Positions 52,001 through 60,219 of a stretch of DNA of 64,000 nucleotides are shown here, piece after piece (the stretch's first letter is position 1; each line of letters starts with the position of its first letter). Origin of the DNA: Arthrobacter antibioticus (GTDB taxonomy: Bacteria > Actinomycetota > Actinomycetes > Actinomycetales > Micrococcaceae); contig NZ_JASISQ010000001.1 in the NCBI RefSeq assembly GCF_030063205.1, positions 361,152-425,151 on the forward strand, given 5' to 3'. Position numbers and translations under genes: made by a program. Below the pieces are notes generated by a model. That model was given only the letters and a program-made list of their open reading frames with translations, did no database searches and was not told the origin of the DNA.

Positions 52001-54049
52001 ATGACCGTCGAGAACTCAACCAACCCGTTTCTGGCACCGAGTGAACTCCCCCACCAGTTACCTAATTTTGCTGCCATCGGGCCCGAAGACTATGTGGCCG
52101 GCTTCGAAGCGGGGTTTGCGCAGCAGTTGGCGGAAGTTCACGCCATCACAGAGAATCCAGAGCCCGCCTCGTTTGCCAACACCGTTGCGGCGATGGAGCG
52201 CAGCGGCGCGATTCTGACGCGTGTTGCTAATGCGTTTTTCAACATGGCAGGGGCCAATGCCACCCCAGTCATACAGGAACTGGAGACGCATATTGGTCCG
52301 CGGGTTTCCGCCCATGACGACTCGGTGCTACTCAATGGCGCTCTTTACGGGCGGTTCCTTGACGTGCCCGCCGATGGGCTGGACGCTGAGTCCGCTCGGC
52401 TCCTCTCCGAATGGCAGAAGACTTTCACGCTCGCTGGCGTAGCCCTGACTGCTGCTGATCAAGACCGTCTGCGTGAGCTCAACGGGCAGCTGGCTTCTCT
52501 CAGCACAGAGTTTTCTCAACTGGTCATGCAGGCAGGTAACGAGGCTGCTATCCATGTACAGGATCCGACCGAGCTGGATGGGCTCAGTGCGGATGACCTT
52601 GCGACGGCGGCTGCGGCAGCCATTACAGCCGGGCACTCTGGTGGATACTTGCTCACCTTGATTCTGCCCACCGCCCAGCCAGCCTTGAAGGTACTCACCA
52701 ACAGAGACACCAGGCGCAGACTGCATCTTGCTTCTGTTGGGCGCGGCGGCGCCGCTGCGGACTCTGACAACGAGTCCGACGGCGCCACTGTGGTGCTGGA
52801 GCTAGCCGCAACAATGGCGGCGTTGCGCGCCGAGAGAGCCGAACTCCTTGGCTTTGCTTCCGAGGCTGAACGCACCATCGAGTCCCAGACGGCACCCTCA
52901 TTGGAGGCTGTCCATGAGATGCTCTCCCCCATCACCGCGGCTGCTGCCCATAACGCGGCGTCCGAGGCGAAGAGACTGCGCGAGGTTGCCGGCCACGACC
53001 TTGAAGCATGGGACACGGCGTTTTATGCTGAGCAAATTCGTCGGGATGAATACGGCGTTGATCTGGCAGCTCTGCGCCCGTGGTTTGAACTTGAATCCGT
53101 GCTGCGCAAAGGCGTGTTCTATGCTGCAACTCGCCTGTACGGAGTTTCTTTTACCGAGCGAACAGATTTGGCTGGTTACCACCCCGATGTGCGCGTGTGG
53201 GAAGTATTCAACGCTGACGGTTCCGCGCTGGGGCTATTTCTTGGCGACTATTACACCCGGGACACCAAACGCGGCGGTGCCTGGATGAATTCCTTCGTCG
53301 AGCAATCGGCTCTTGAGGGAACCACCGCCGTCGTGGTTAACAACCTAAACATCCCGAAGCCACCTTTCGGTGAACCCACGCTGCTGACTTTTGATGAAGT
53401 GGTGACGTGCTTCCATGAATTTGGTCATGCCCTGCACGGACTTTTCTCCGACGTTACCTACCCCACTTTTTCGGGCACAAATGTACCGCGAGATTTTGTG
53501 GAATACCCCTCTCAGGTCAATGAGATGTGGATCTTGTGGCCAGAGGTACTTGAGAACTATGCCACGCATCATCTCACCGGGGAGCCCCTACCTGCTGGCA
53601 CGGCCAAAAAATTGACCGATGCTGCACTGTGGGGACAAGGCTTTGCCACCGCAGAATATTTAGGCGCTGCGCTACTTGATCTGGCGTGGCACGAGCTAGC
53701 TCCAGGCTCGGTTGTCAGCGACCCGCCAGCTTTTGAGACGACGGCACTTGCCGCTGTGGGACTCGATATTCCGGCTCTGCCGCCGCGCTACAGGACGGGC
53801 TACTTCAGTCATATTTTCGCCGGTGGTTATGCTGCCGGATACTACTCATATATCTGGTCCGAGGTGCTCGACGCAGACACAGTGGCGTGGTTTAAGGCCA
53901 ATGGCGGGCTGACACGATCCAATGGAGAGCACTTCCGCAACACCCTGCTGTGCCGTGGTTTCTCCGTTGACCCCCTGAGAGCCTTCCACGACTTTGCTGG
54001 CCGAGACGCCAATACCCTGCCCCTGCTCGCCCGTCGGGGGCTGGTCTAA
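52001..54049 (+). CDS. M3-family oligopeptidase (dipeptidyl carboxypeptidase / oligopeptidase A type)
   Basis: Zinc metalloprotease that cuts short peptides in the cytoplasm. The 682-residue protein has the zinc site HEFGHALHG (HExxH) in FDEVVTCFHEFGHALHG and the third ligand Glu in the following FVEYPSQVNEMW. No signal peptide. The N-terminal half is helical, typical of the M3 fold. The sequence does not let me choose between oligopeptidase A and dipeptidyl carboxypeptidase. It follows the asnB terminator and is followed, four bases later, by a GNAT gene. Confidence 0.92.
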   Translation: MTVENSTNPFLAPSELPHQLPNFAAIGPEDYVAGFEAGFAQQLAEVHAITENPEPASFANTVAAMERSGAILTRVANAFFNMAGANATPVIQELETHIGPRVSAHDDSVLLNGALYGRFLDVPADGLDAESARLLSEWQKTFTLAGVALTAADQDRLRELNGQLASLSTEFSQLVMQAGNEAAIHVQDPTELDGLSADDLATAAAAAITAGHSGGYLLTLILPTAQPALKVLTNRDTRRRLHLASVGRGGAAADSDNESDGATVVLELAATMAALRAERAELLGFASEAERTIESQTAPSLEAVHEMLSPITAAAAHNAASEAKRLREVAGHDLEAWDTAFYAEQIRRDEYGVDLAALRPWFELESVLRKGVFYAATRLYGVSFTERTDLAGYHPDVRVWEVFNADGSALGLFLGDYYTRDTKRGGAWMNSFVEQSALEGTTAVVVNNLNIPKPPFGEPTLLTFDEVVTCFHEFGHALHGLFSDVTYPTFSGTNVPRDFVEYPSQVNEMWILWPEVLENYATHHLTGEPLPAGTAKKLTDAALWGQGFATAEYLGAALLDLAWHELAPGSVVSDPPAFETTALAAVGLDIPALPPRYRTGYFSHIFAGGYAAGYYSYIWSEVLDADTVAWFKANGGLTRSNGEHFRNTLLCRGFSVDPLRAFHDFAGRDANTLPLLARRGLV

Positions 54050-54053
54050 GCGC

Positions 54054-54731
54054 ATGGTGACGTTAGCAGACTGCCAACGCACACAGCATGCATGGTTCCA
54101 AGCCTTGGCCCAGGCAACAGGGGGTAGGGCATTCTCCACCCACAAGATGGATTGGGTATGGCTACCTGAGACTCGGGAAATGCTCTGCATGTTCCCTACC
54201 GAGATCACTGCCGCGGGGCTGAAACCTGCCCTGAGCGAAGCTGAACGCCGGGGAGCCTCATCTGTTGGGATCTGGCTAAACGCCTCAGTCCGGGAAGGTC
54301 TCCTGCCTGAGTACGGATTCGATCCCGGCTGGAAACCATGGTGGATGACTCGGGCCCTTGATCTCGAGAGCGTTTCCAAAGCCAGTGATGCCCTTGACGA
54401 GCGCATCGGACTGACAGCCGTGGTGGATAACCAGGTGTGGCTTGCAACGGCCCGCATCAAGGAAGAGTGGGCCGGACGATCCTATGCCTTCCTGCCACCT
54501 GAACAGGGCGACAAACACCTGGCCGGAATTTTTGACATGGAGGTAGCCCCTGAGCATCGCCGCAGCGGAATCGGCACATCCTTGCTGAATGAGCTTTCAG
54601 AGGCGGCCTTCAATGCAGGTGCTGAGCACTTGCTGCTCAACGCCACCCCGGATGGCCAACGACTGTACCGTCAGCATGGTTTTGAGCTCATCGGCAAAGG
54701 ACAAACCTGGTGGTTCCATCCACCTCGCTAA
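54054..54731 (+). CDS. GNAT-family N-acetyltransferase
   Basis: A 225-residue protein. The acetyl-CoA binding site VAPEHRRSGIGTSLL lies in the C-terminal half, followed by LLLNATPDGQRLYRQHGFELIG. The first 100 residues look like a second, degenerate acetyltransferase domain. The substrate is unknown. I take ATG 54054, four bases after the peptidase stop; the frame extends upstream only into the peptidase gene. It probably shares a transcript with the peptidase. Confidence 0.88.
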   Translation: MVTLADCQRTQHAWFQALAQATGGRAFSTHKMDWVWLPETREMLCMFPTEITAAGLKPALSEAERRGASSVGIWLNASVREGLLPEYGFDPGWKPWWMTRALDLESVSKASDALDERIGLTAVVDNQVWLATARIKEEWAGRSYAFLPPEQGDKHLAGIFDMEVAPEHRRSGIGTSLLNELSEAAFNAGAEHLLLNATPDGQRLYRQHGFELIGKGQTWWFHPPR

Positions 54732-54740
54732 CCCCGCCCC

Positions 54741-54817
54741 GACGCTCGCTCACTCCACGTCGTGTTTTCGGGCACGCTCGCTCACTCCACGTCGTGTTTT
54801 CGGGCACGCTCGCTCAC
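54741..54817. repeat. 32-bp direct repeat array (2.4 copies) after the GNAT gene
   Basis: Units 54741-54772 and 54773-54804 are identical except for the first base (unit begins GACGCTCGCTCACTCC, ends GTTTTCGGG), followed by 13 bases of a third. The array lies between the GNAT stop and the 3' end of the DapA-like gene. The same sequence, in reverse orientation, occurs at 55757-55835. Confidence 0.95.
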
Positions 54818-54829
54818 TGCTAGTGCCGG

Positions 54830-55741
54830 CTATTTAGAACCATTAACTGATTCCACGGCACGTCCCAAAGCTGCCACATCCGATTGGCTTGCTGAGGCAA
54901 AGGGGCCTCTGGGCTGCGGTGTCTCGAGTCCCAGAATATTTGCCAGCGCGTGCAGTGCCCCCAACGGCGCCTTACTCTCGGAAACAGCTTGGGCAATGAT
55001 CAGGAGACGTTTCAAAGGGATTCCTTGCAACGTACCAGCCCTGGCACTCCTCCACACCTCTGCATAGTCATCGGGCAGTAGCGCCGCTAACCCCGTATGC
55101 CATGCATCGACTTGCGGCAACAAGGACAAGAGCTGCACGTCGGCGCTTAATCCTATAGAGAAATCAGACCCAACAGCATCACGGAACGCTGAAACACGCT
55201 CTGCCACATTGGGCCGACGCATGGTTTCCTTGACTCCCAGAAGATTGGCAGAGGCAGCCAATTCAGCCAGCATTTCCGGCGATACATCGTATTGTGTCTG
55301 AACCGGTTTGTTATAGAAGCACAAGGGGAGATTGGTGGCGTCAGAAACTGTTTCGAACAGTGACCTGACTTCCAGATCGGAGAGCGGCAAGTAGGAAAAG
55401 GGTGCCAGCAGTAAACCTTGCGCCCCTGCACTCTGAGCATCTCGAGCCAGGTGAACCACTTCACGAGTGGATGCAGCACTGATGGCCACATAAACGGGAA
55501 CGGTAGCCGAATTCGGTTGGCTCATACTGGCTGTGGCATCAACGGCAGCGGCTGTTACATCATGCCGCTCTCCCCGGTCAAAGCTCACACCCGCTCCGGA
55601 AGTCGCAAGGACAGTCACCCCGTTTACTCCTGCCTGGGCCGCGTTTCGGACCTGGTGGGTCAAGGCAGCAAAGTCAATTTCGGCGTCGGGCATCAATGGT
55701 GTGATGGGGTAGGCCAGAAGCCCTGAGAACAACTGAGTCAT
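54830..55741 (-). CDS. Dihydrodipicolinate synthase family protein
   Basis: A 303-residue TIM-barrel aldolase of the DapA/NanA class I family. The Schiff-base Lys is in LLGVKETMRR and the conserved Tyr in LCFYNKP. The phosphate/carboxylate loop reads TSGAGVSFDRGER where DapA has GTTGES, so the substrate may differ from pyruvate plus aspartate semialdehyde. The ATG at 55741 gives the expected N-terminus (LFSGLLAYPITP). It stands alone on the minus strand between two sets of 32-bp repeats in opposite orientations. A lysine pathway partner is not nearby. Confidence 0.87.
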   Translation of the reverse strand: MTQLFSGLLAYPITPLMPDAEIDFAALTHQVRNAAQAGVNGVTVLATSGAGVSFDRGERHDVTAAAVDATASMSQPNSATVPVYVAISAASTREVVHLARDAQSAGAQGLLLAPFSYLPLSDLEVRSLFETVSDATNLPLCFYNKPVQTQYDVSPEMLAELAASANLLGVKETMRRPNVAERVSAFRDAVGSDFSIGLSADVQLLSLLPQVDAWHTGLAALLPDDYAEVWRSARAGTLQGIPLKRLLIIAQAVSESKAPLGALHALANILGLETPQPRGPFASASQSDVAALGRAVESVNGSK

Positions 55742-55756
55742 GGAAGGCAATCTTAA

Positions 55757-55835
55757 GTGAGCGAGCGTCGGGAAAATGACAACGTGGAGTGAGCGAGCGT
55801 AGGAAAAAACACGACGTGGAGTGAGCGAGCGTCGG
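55757..55835. repeat. Reverse-orientation copies of the 32-bp repeat
   Basis: Three imperfect copies of the complement of the 54741 unit (GTGAGCGAGCGTC followed by GGGAAAA, GGAAAAAACACGACGTGG and so on), immediately upstream of the DapA-like start. With 54741-54817 they bracket that gene. Confidence 0.9.
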
Positions 55836-55842
55836 AAGGAGA

Positions 55843-55882
55843 GCGGCACCGGACTCACTTGGAGGTGTGAGTCCGGTGCCGC
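55843..55882. terminator. Hairpin between pdxS and the DapA-like gene
   Basis: A 16-bp stem (GCGGCACCGGACTCAC and its complement) with an 8-base loop, 16 bases after the pdxS stop; a T-rich stretch follows on the plus strand. It probably terminates pdxS. Confidence 0.8.
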
Positions 55883-55898
55883 CTTTCTTTAGTTGGGT

Positions 55899-56801
55899 TT
55901 ACCAGCCGCGCTCGGCAAGGCGGTGCGGTGCGGGGATATCAGCTACGTTGATCCCCACCATCGCCTCACCCAAGCCGCGGGAGACATCGGCGATGACAGC
56001 AGGGTCATCGAAGAACGTGGTGGCCTTGACCACGGCTGCCGCGCGTTGGGCCGGGTTGCCTGACTTGAAGATTCCCGAACCAACAAACACGCCGTCGGCT
56101 CCCAGCTGCATCATCATGGCGGCGTCAGCCGGGGTAGCAATACCACCGGCGGTAAAGAGCACGACCGGGAGTTTGCCGGTGGCTGCGATTTCCTTGACCA
56201 GCTCATACGGTGCGGCCAATTCCTTGGCAGCCACGTACAACTCATCTTCTGGCAGGGCGGCCAGCTTTGCGATCTGGGCGCGGATCTTGCGCATGTGCCC
56301 GGTGGCGTTGGAGACGTCTCCAGTGCCTGCTTCACCCTTGGAGCGGATCATTGCAGCACCTTCATTGATGCGGCGCAGGGCCTCACCGAGGTTGGTTGCG
56401 CCACAAACAAAAGGCACCTTGAAGTTCCACTTGTCGATGTGGTGCTCGTAGTCAGCCGGGGTCAGGACCTCGGACTCGTCCACGTAGTCAACACCCAAGG
56501 ACTCGAGAACCTGAGCCTCCACGAAGTGGCCTATCCGGGCCTTGGCCATGACGGGAATGGAGACAGCGGCAATAATGGCGTCAATCATGTCCGGATCGCT
56601 GGCGCGTGAGACTCCGCCCTGGGCACGAATGTCAGCAGGGACGCGCTCCAGCGCCATGACGGCGACCGCGCCGGCATCTTCTGCGATCTTGGCCTGTTCA
56701 ACGTTAACGACGTCCATGATGACGCCGCCCTTGAGCATGTCCGCCATGCCGCGCTTGACTCGGTTGCTGCCGGTCACCGGTGTTACATCGGGTGTAGACA
56801 C
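55899..56801 (-). CDS. pdxS: Pyridoxal 5'-phosphate synthase lyase subunit
   Basis: Forms pyridoxal 5'-phosphate from ribose 5-phosphate, glyceraldehyde 3-phosphate and ammonia from PdxT. The 300-residue protein has the catalytic lysines in [15 protein letters not shown] and [11 protein letters not shown], and the start [17 protein letters not shown]. It lies in its usual region near thrS/HIT/PI-phosphate synthase but is cut off from pdxT by a 6.8-kb block. It lies 103 bases after the PI phosphate synthase gene. Confidence 0.97.
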   Translation of the reverse strand: MSTPDVTPVTGSNRVKRGMADMLKGGVIMDVVNVEQAKIAEDAGAVAVMALERVPADIRAQGGVSRASDPDMIDAIIAAVSIPVMAKARIGHFVEAQVLESLGVDYVDESEVLTPADYEHHIDKWNFKVPFVCGATNLGEALRRINEGAAMIRSKGEAGTGDVSNATGHMRKIRAQIAKLAALPEDELYVAAKELAAPYELVKEIAATGKLPVVLFTAGGIATPADAAMMMQLGADGVFVGSGIFKSGNPAQRAAAVVKATTFFDDPAVIADVSRGLGEAMVGINVADIPAPHRLAERGW

Positions 56802-56904
56802 AAAAACCCCTCTGGAAAGGAACGACTAATTGGGCCCGTGAACGTGATCCGCAGCACGGGTGGCCTCAGTATATTCCGGGGGTGTGCATCATTTGAAACG
56901 AGTG

Positions 56905-57543
56905 TTACTGCCCCTCTGGGGGTCCAACGTGCACACTCGCCGCAAATGCTTGGCGCCGCACAGTTCCGATCCGTTGGAACACCGTGACAAGGCTTGCGAT
57001 GGCCAGCAGGACAAGTACGACGGCGAGCACGGCCTCAGGGATCCCCAGACCTACCAGCCCGGTCGCCACAAGTACTACAACAAGTCGATCAGAGCGTTCT
57101 GCGATACCAACGTTGGCGCTCATGCCGAGGCCTTCGGCTCGTGCCTTCGCGTAGGAGACGATGGATCCCAGGACCAGGCAGGTCAGTGCCATGGCGGCGA
57201 TGAAGTGATTGCTTCCGCCTGTGTAAAACCAGATGACGATGCCAGCAAAAACGGCTCCGTCACCCACCCGATCAAGTGTGGAGTCAAGGAACGCCCCCCA
57301 TTTACCGGAGCGGCCCAGCATCCGCGCCATGAGCCCGTCCACTATGTCGGAGAAGACAAAGACTGTGATGACAACTGTCCCCCAAAACAGCTCACCTAGC
57401 GGGTAACCGATCAGCGCCCCCGCTGCTACACCCAGCGTGCCAACAATGGTGACTGCGTCAGGTGAAACCTTCAGACGGACTAGAAGGGCCGCAACCGGAG
57501 TAAAAATGGCAGCAAAGAGCGCACGCGCGTACTTATTAAGCAT
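56905..57543 (-). CDS. CDP-alcohol phosphatidyltransferase (phosphatidylinositol phosphate synthase type)
   Basis: Integral membrane enzyme that transfers the phosphatidyl group of CDP-diacylglycerol to an alcohol, probably inositol phosphate. From the ATG at 57543 it has 212 residues and about six transmembrane helices. The family motif D-x2-DG-x2-AR-x8-G-x3-D-x3-D reads DIVDGLMARMLGRSGK then WGAFLDSTLDR. The start overlaps the HIT stop by eight bases. The longer frame to 57726 is inside the HIT gene. In mycobacteria the next genes are PatA and PimA; here they are absent. Confidence 0.9.
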   Translation of the reverse strand: MLNKYARALFAAIFTPVAALLVRLKVSPDAVTIVGTLGVAAGALIGYPLGELFWGTVVITVFVFSDIVDGLMARMLGRSGKWGAFLDSTLDRVGDGAVFAGIVIWFYTGGSNHFIAAMALTCLVLGSIVSYAKARAEGLGMSANVGIAERSDRLVVVLVATGLVGLGIPEAVLAVVLVLLAIASLVTVFQRIGTVRRQAFAASVHVGPPEGQ

Positions 57544-58144
57544 TGCTTTCCTTAGCACCAGTTGATGCGTCGGTCGGTGTGTGTGGCGTGTTCTCCCACG
57601 CCGCCGCGACCTGTTCCCGGACCTCGCCCAATGTCTGTGTAATGGCCTTGGTGCCAGCAATAATGGGTAGGAAGTTTCCGTCCCCTCCCCAGCGCGGGAC
57701 GATGTGCTGGTGCAGATGGGCAGCAATACCAGCTCCGCCGGTAACCCCCTGGTTCATGCCCAAGTTGAAACCTGAAGGGTTGGACACGGCCCGCAGCACC
57801 CGCATTCCCTGTTGGGCCAACGCGGCAAATTCGGCTGTCTCAGCCACGGTCAAATCGGTGTAGTCCGGGATGTGCCGGTAAGGACACACCAGCAGATGTC
57901 CCGGGTTGTATGGGAAAAGGTTCAACACCACGTAGGCGAGCTTGCCACGGTGGACAATCAAAGACTCCTCATCTTCGCGTCCGGGGGCCGCACAGAAGGG
58001 ACAATCGTGGGAACTGGTGACCTGCTCACCTTTTTTTACGTAGGCGAGCCGGTGCGGGGTCCAAAGCCGCTGAAAGGCATCAGGAACTCCTGGGAGTTCA
58101 AAGTCATCCTCTACGGCGTTGGACACCGCACCTTGCTCACTCAC
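57536..58144 (-). CDS. HIT-family hydrolase / AP4A phosphorylase-like protein
   Basis: Nucleotide-binding protein of the histidine-triad superfamily, probably a diadenosine tetraphosphate phosphorylase. The 202-residue protein has the triad HLHQHIV (HxHxH) and the CPFCAAPGRED zinc-like pair near the N-terminus, and the stretch YNPGHLLVCPYRH. The start is GTG. It corresponds to Rv2613c of Mycobacterium tuberculosis by position between thrS and the PI phosphate synthase. Confidence 0.9.
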   Translation of the reverse strand: MSEQGAVSNAVEDDFELPGVPDAFQRLWTPHRLAYVKKGEQVTSSHDCPFCAAPGREDEESLIVHRGKLAYVVLNLFPYNPGHLLVCPYRHIPDYTDLTVAETAEFAALAQQGMRVLRAVSNPSGFNLGMNQGVTGGAGIAAHLHQHIVPRWGGDGNFLPIIAGTKAITQTLGEVREQVAAAWENTPHTPTDASTGAKESNA

Positions 58145-58176
58145 GCTGTACTTCCTTATTCCGCTGCTTGTTGGGC

Positions 58177-60183
58177 TTACGCTGTCCGGTTTCGGACGGC
58201 TTCAACGATGCGTTGCACCGCTTCATCGACGGGCACGGCATTGTCCTGGCTACCGTCACGGAAGCGGAACGAGACAGCGTTAGCGTCAACGTCGTCCCCG
58301 CCTGCAATGAGGACAAACGGGATCTTATCCTTGCTCGCTGTTCTGATCTTCTTCGGGAACCTGTCGCTTGAGATATCCACTTCAGCGCGGATACCCTCTG
58401 CCTTGAGTTTGGCAACGACGCAGTACATGTAGTCATTGAAAGCCTCCGCAACTGGGATGGCAACAACCTGTACGGGGGAAAGCCAGGCCGGGAACGCGCC
58501 GGCGTAATGCTCCGTCAGAACTCCCATGAAACGCTCCACTGAACCGAAGAGGGCACGGTGAATCATAACGGGCCGCTGACGCGTCCCGTCTGCTGCCTGG
58601 TATTCAAGTTCGAAGCGCTCAGGCAGGTTGAAATCAAGCTGAATGGTTGACATTTGCCAGGTGCGGCCCAAGGCATCCTTGGCCTGCACGGAGATCTTGG
58701 GGCCGTAGAAAGCTGCCCCTCCGGGATCGGCAACCAGCTCCAATCCCGATGCCTGAGCCACTTCTTCTAGTGTTTGGGTGGCTTCTTCCCAAATAACGTC
58801 ATCTCCAACAAACTTTTCTGGATCTTTAGTGGAGAGCTCCAGATAGAAGTCATCCAGGCCGTAGTCCTTCAGCAGTGAAAGAACAAAATTCAAGGTCTCG
58901 GTGAGTTCATCCTTCATCTGCTCCTTGGTGCAGTAGATGTGCGCATCATCTTGTGTCATGCCACGAACACGGGTGAGACCGTGTACCACACCGGACTTTT
59001 CGTAGCGGTATACAGAACCAAATTCAAAGAGCCGCAGCGGCAGTTCACGGTATGAGCGTCCACGGGAGCGGAAGATCAGGTTGTGCATGGGGCAGTTCAT
59101 GGGTTTGAGGTAGTAATCCTGGCCGGGCTTGCGCACCGTGCCGTCCTCGTTGAGCTCGGCATCCACATGCATGGGCGGGAACATCCCGTCCTTGTACCAG
59201 TCAAGGTGGCCGGAGACTTCGTAAAGGTTGGCCTTTGTGATGTGTGGGGTGTACACAAAGTCGTAACCGGCCTCAACGTGGCGTTTACGCGAGTAGTCTT
59301 CCATTTCCTTGCGGATGATCCCACCCTTGGGGTGGAAGACCGGCAGACCTGAGCCCAGCTCATCCGGGAAGGAAAACAAGTCCAGTTCAACACCGAGCTT
59401 GCGATGGTCGCGGCGCTCAGCTTCGGCGATACGCTCCTGGTAGGCCTTCAAGGCTTCCTTGGTGGGCCAAGCTGTGCCGTAGATGCGCTGCAACTGCTGG
59501 TTGTTTTGGTTACCCAACCAGTAGGCTGCGGAGGTGCGGGTCAGCGCGAAAGCGTTGGAAATCAACTTGGTGTTCTGCAGATGTGGGCCGCGACATAGAT
59601 CGCACCACACCATGTCCCCACTCTTGCGATCGATGTTCTCATAAATCGTGATCTCACCGGCACCAACCTCAACATTGACGCCCTCGGCGGTGTCGCCGTC
59701 GTTCTTCTTGCCCAAAAGCTCAAGCTTATAAGGCTCGTTGGCCATAGCCTGACGCGCCTCATCCTCGGAAACGACGCGGCGAGCAAACTTTTGGTTTTGA
59801 TTCACGATCTTGAGCATCATCTTCTCAAGCGTTTTCAGGTCCTCAGGAGTGAAGGGCTCGGCAACATCAAAATCAAAGTAGAACCCGTCGGTGATGTACG
59901 GGCCAATTCCAAGCTTCGCATCGGGACGCAACGCCTGTACTGCCTGGGCCATGACGTGGGCGGTCGAGTGCCGTAGGACATCCAAGCCGTCTGCGGAGTC
60001 AATAGTGACGCCTTCAACGCTCGCATCAGCCTCAAGTACTGCCGAGAGGTCCTTTAAAACCCCGCCAACACGCATAACAACGACTTCGCGGCGTTCAAAG
60101 AACAGTTCAGCGCCTGTGGTGCCGGTGGCCACCGAAGTCGTAACGCCCTCGACATTGATGGTGATTTCTGTTTCCACTGGCAC
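58177..60183 (-). CDS. thrS: Threonyl-tRNA synthetase
   Basis: Charges tRNA-Thr and edits mischarged Ser. The 668-residue protein has an N-terminal TGS domain, the editing domain ([11 protein letters not shown]), the class II catalytic core ([35 protein letters not shown]) and the C-terminal anticodon-binding domain. The start is GTG at 60183 with AAGGAG eight bases upstream. It starts 36 bases after the polymerase gene. Confidence 0.98.
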   Translation of the reverse strand: MPVETEITINVEGVTTSVATGTTGAELFFERREVVVMRVGGVLKDLSAVLEADASVEGVTIDSADGLDVLRHSTAHVMAQAVQALRPDAKLGIGPYITDGFYFDFDVAEPFTPEDLKTLEKMMLKIVNQNQKFARRVVSEDEARQAMANEPYKLELLGKKNDGDTAEGVNVEVGAGEITIYENIDRKSGDMVWCDLCRGPHLQNTKLISNAFALTRTSAAYWLGNQNNQQLQRIYGTAWPTKEALKAYQERIAEAERRDHRKLGVELDLFSFPDELGSGLPVFHPKGGIIRKEMEDYSRKRHVEAGYDFVYTPHITKANLYEVSGHLDWYKDGMFPPMHVDAELNEDGTVRKPGQDYYLKPMNCPMHNLIFRSRGRSYRELPLRLFEFGSVYRYEKSGVVHGLTRVRGMTQDDAHIYCTKEQMKDELTETLNFVLSLLKDYGLDDFYLELSTKDPEKFVGDDVIWEEATQTLEEVAQASGLELVADPGGAAFYGPKISVQAKDALGRTWQMSTIQLDFNLPERFELEYQAADGTRQRPVMIHRALFGSVERFMGVLTEHYAGAFPAWLSPVQVVAIPVAEAFNDYMYCVVAKLKAEGIRAEVDISSDRFPKKIRTASKDKIPFVLIAGGDDVDANAVSFRFRDGSQDNAVPVDEAVQRIVEAVRNRTA

Positions 60184-60219
60184 GCTTGACTCCTTGATTG
60201 CTCCGGTGTGACTCCATGT

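Noticed and set aside
54741-54817. CRISPR-like direct repeats of 32 bp
   Set aside because: Copies are directly adjacent with no unique spacers, only 2.4 copies occur, and no cas gene is near.
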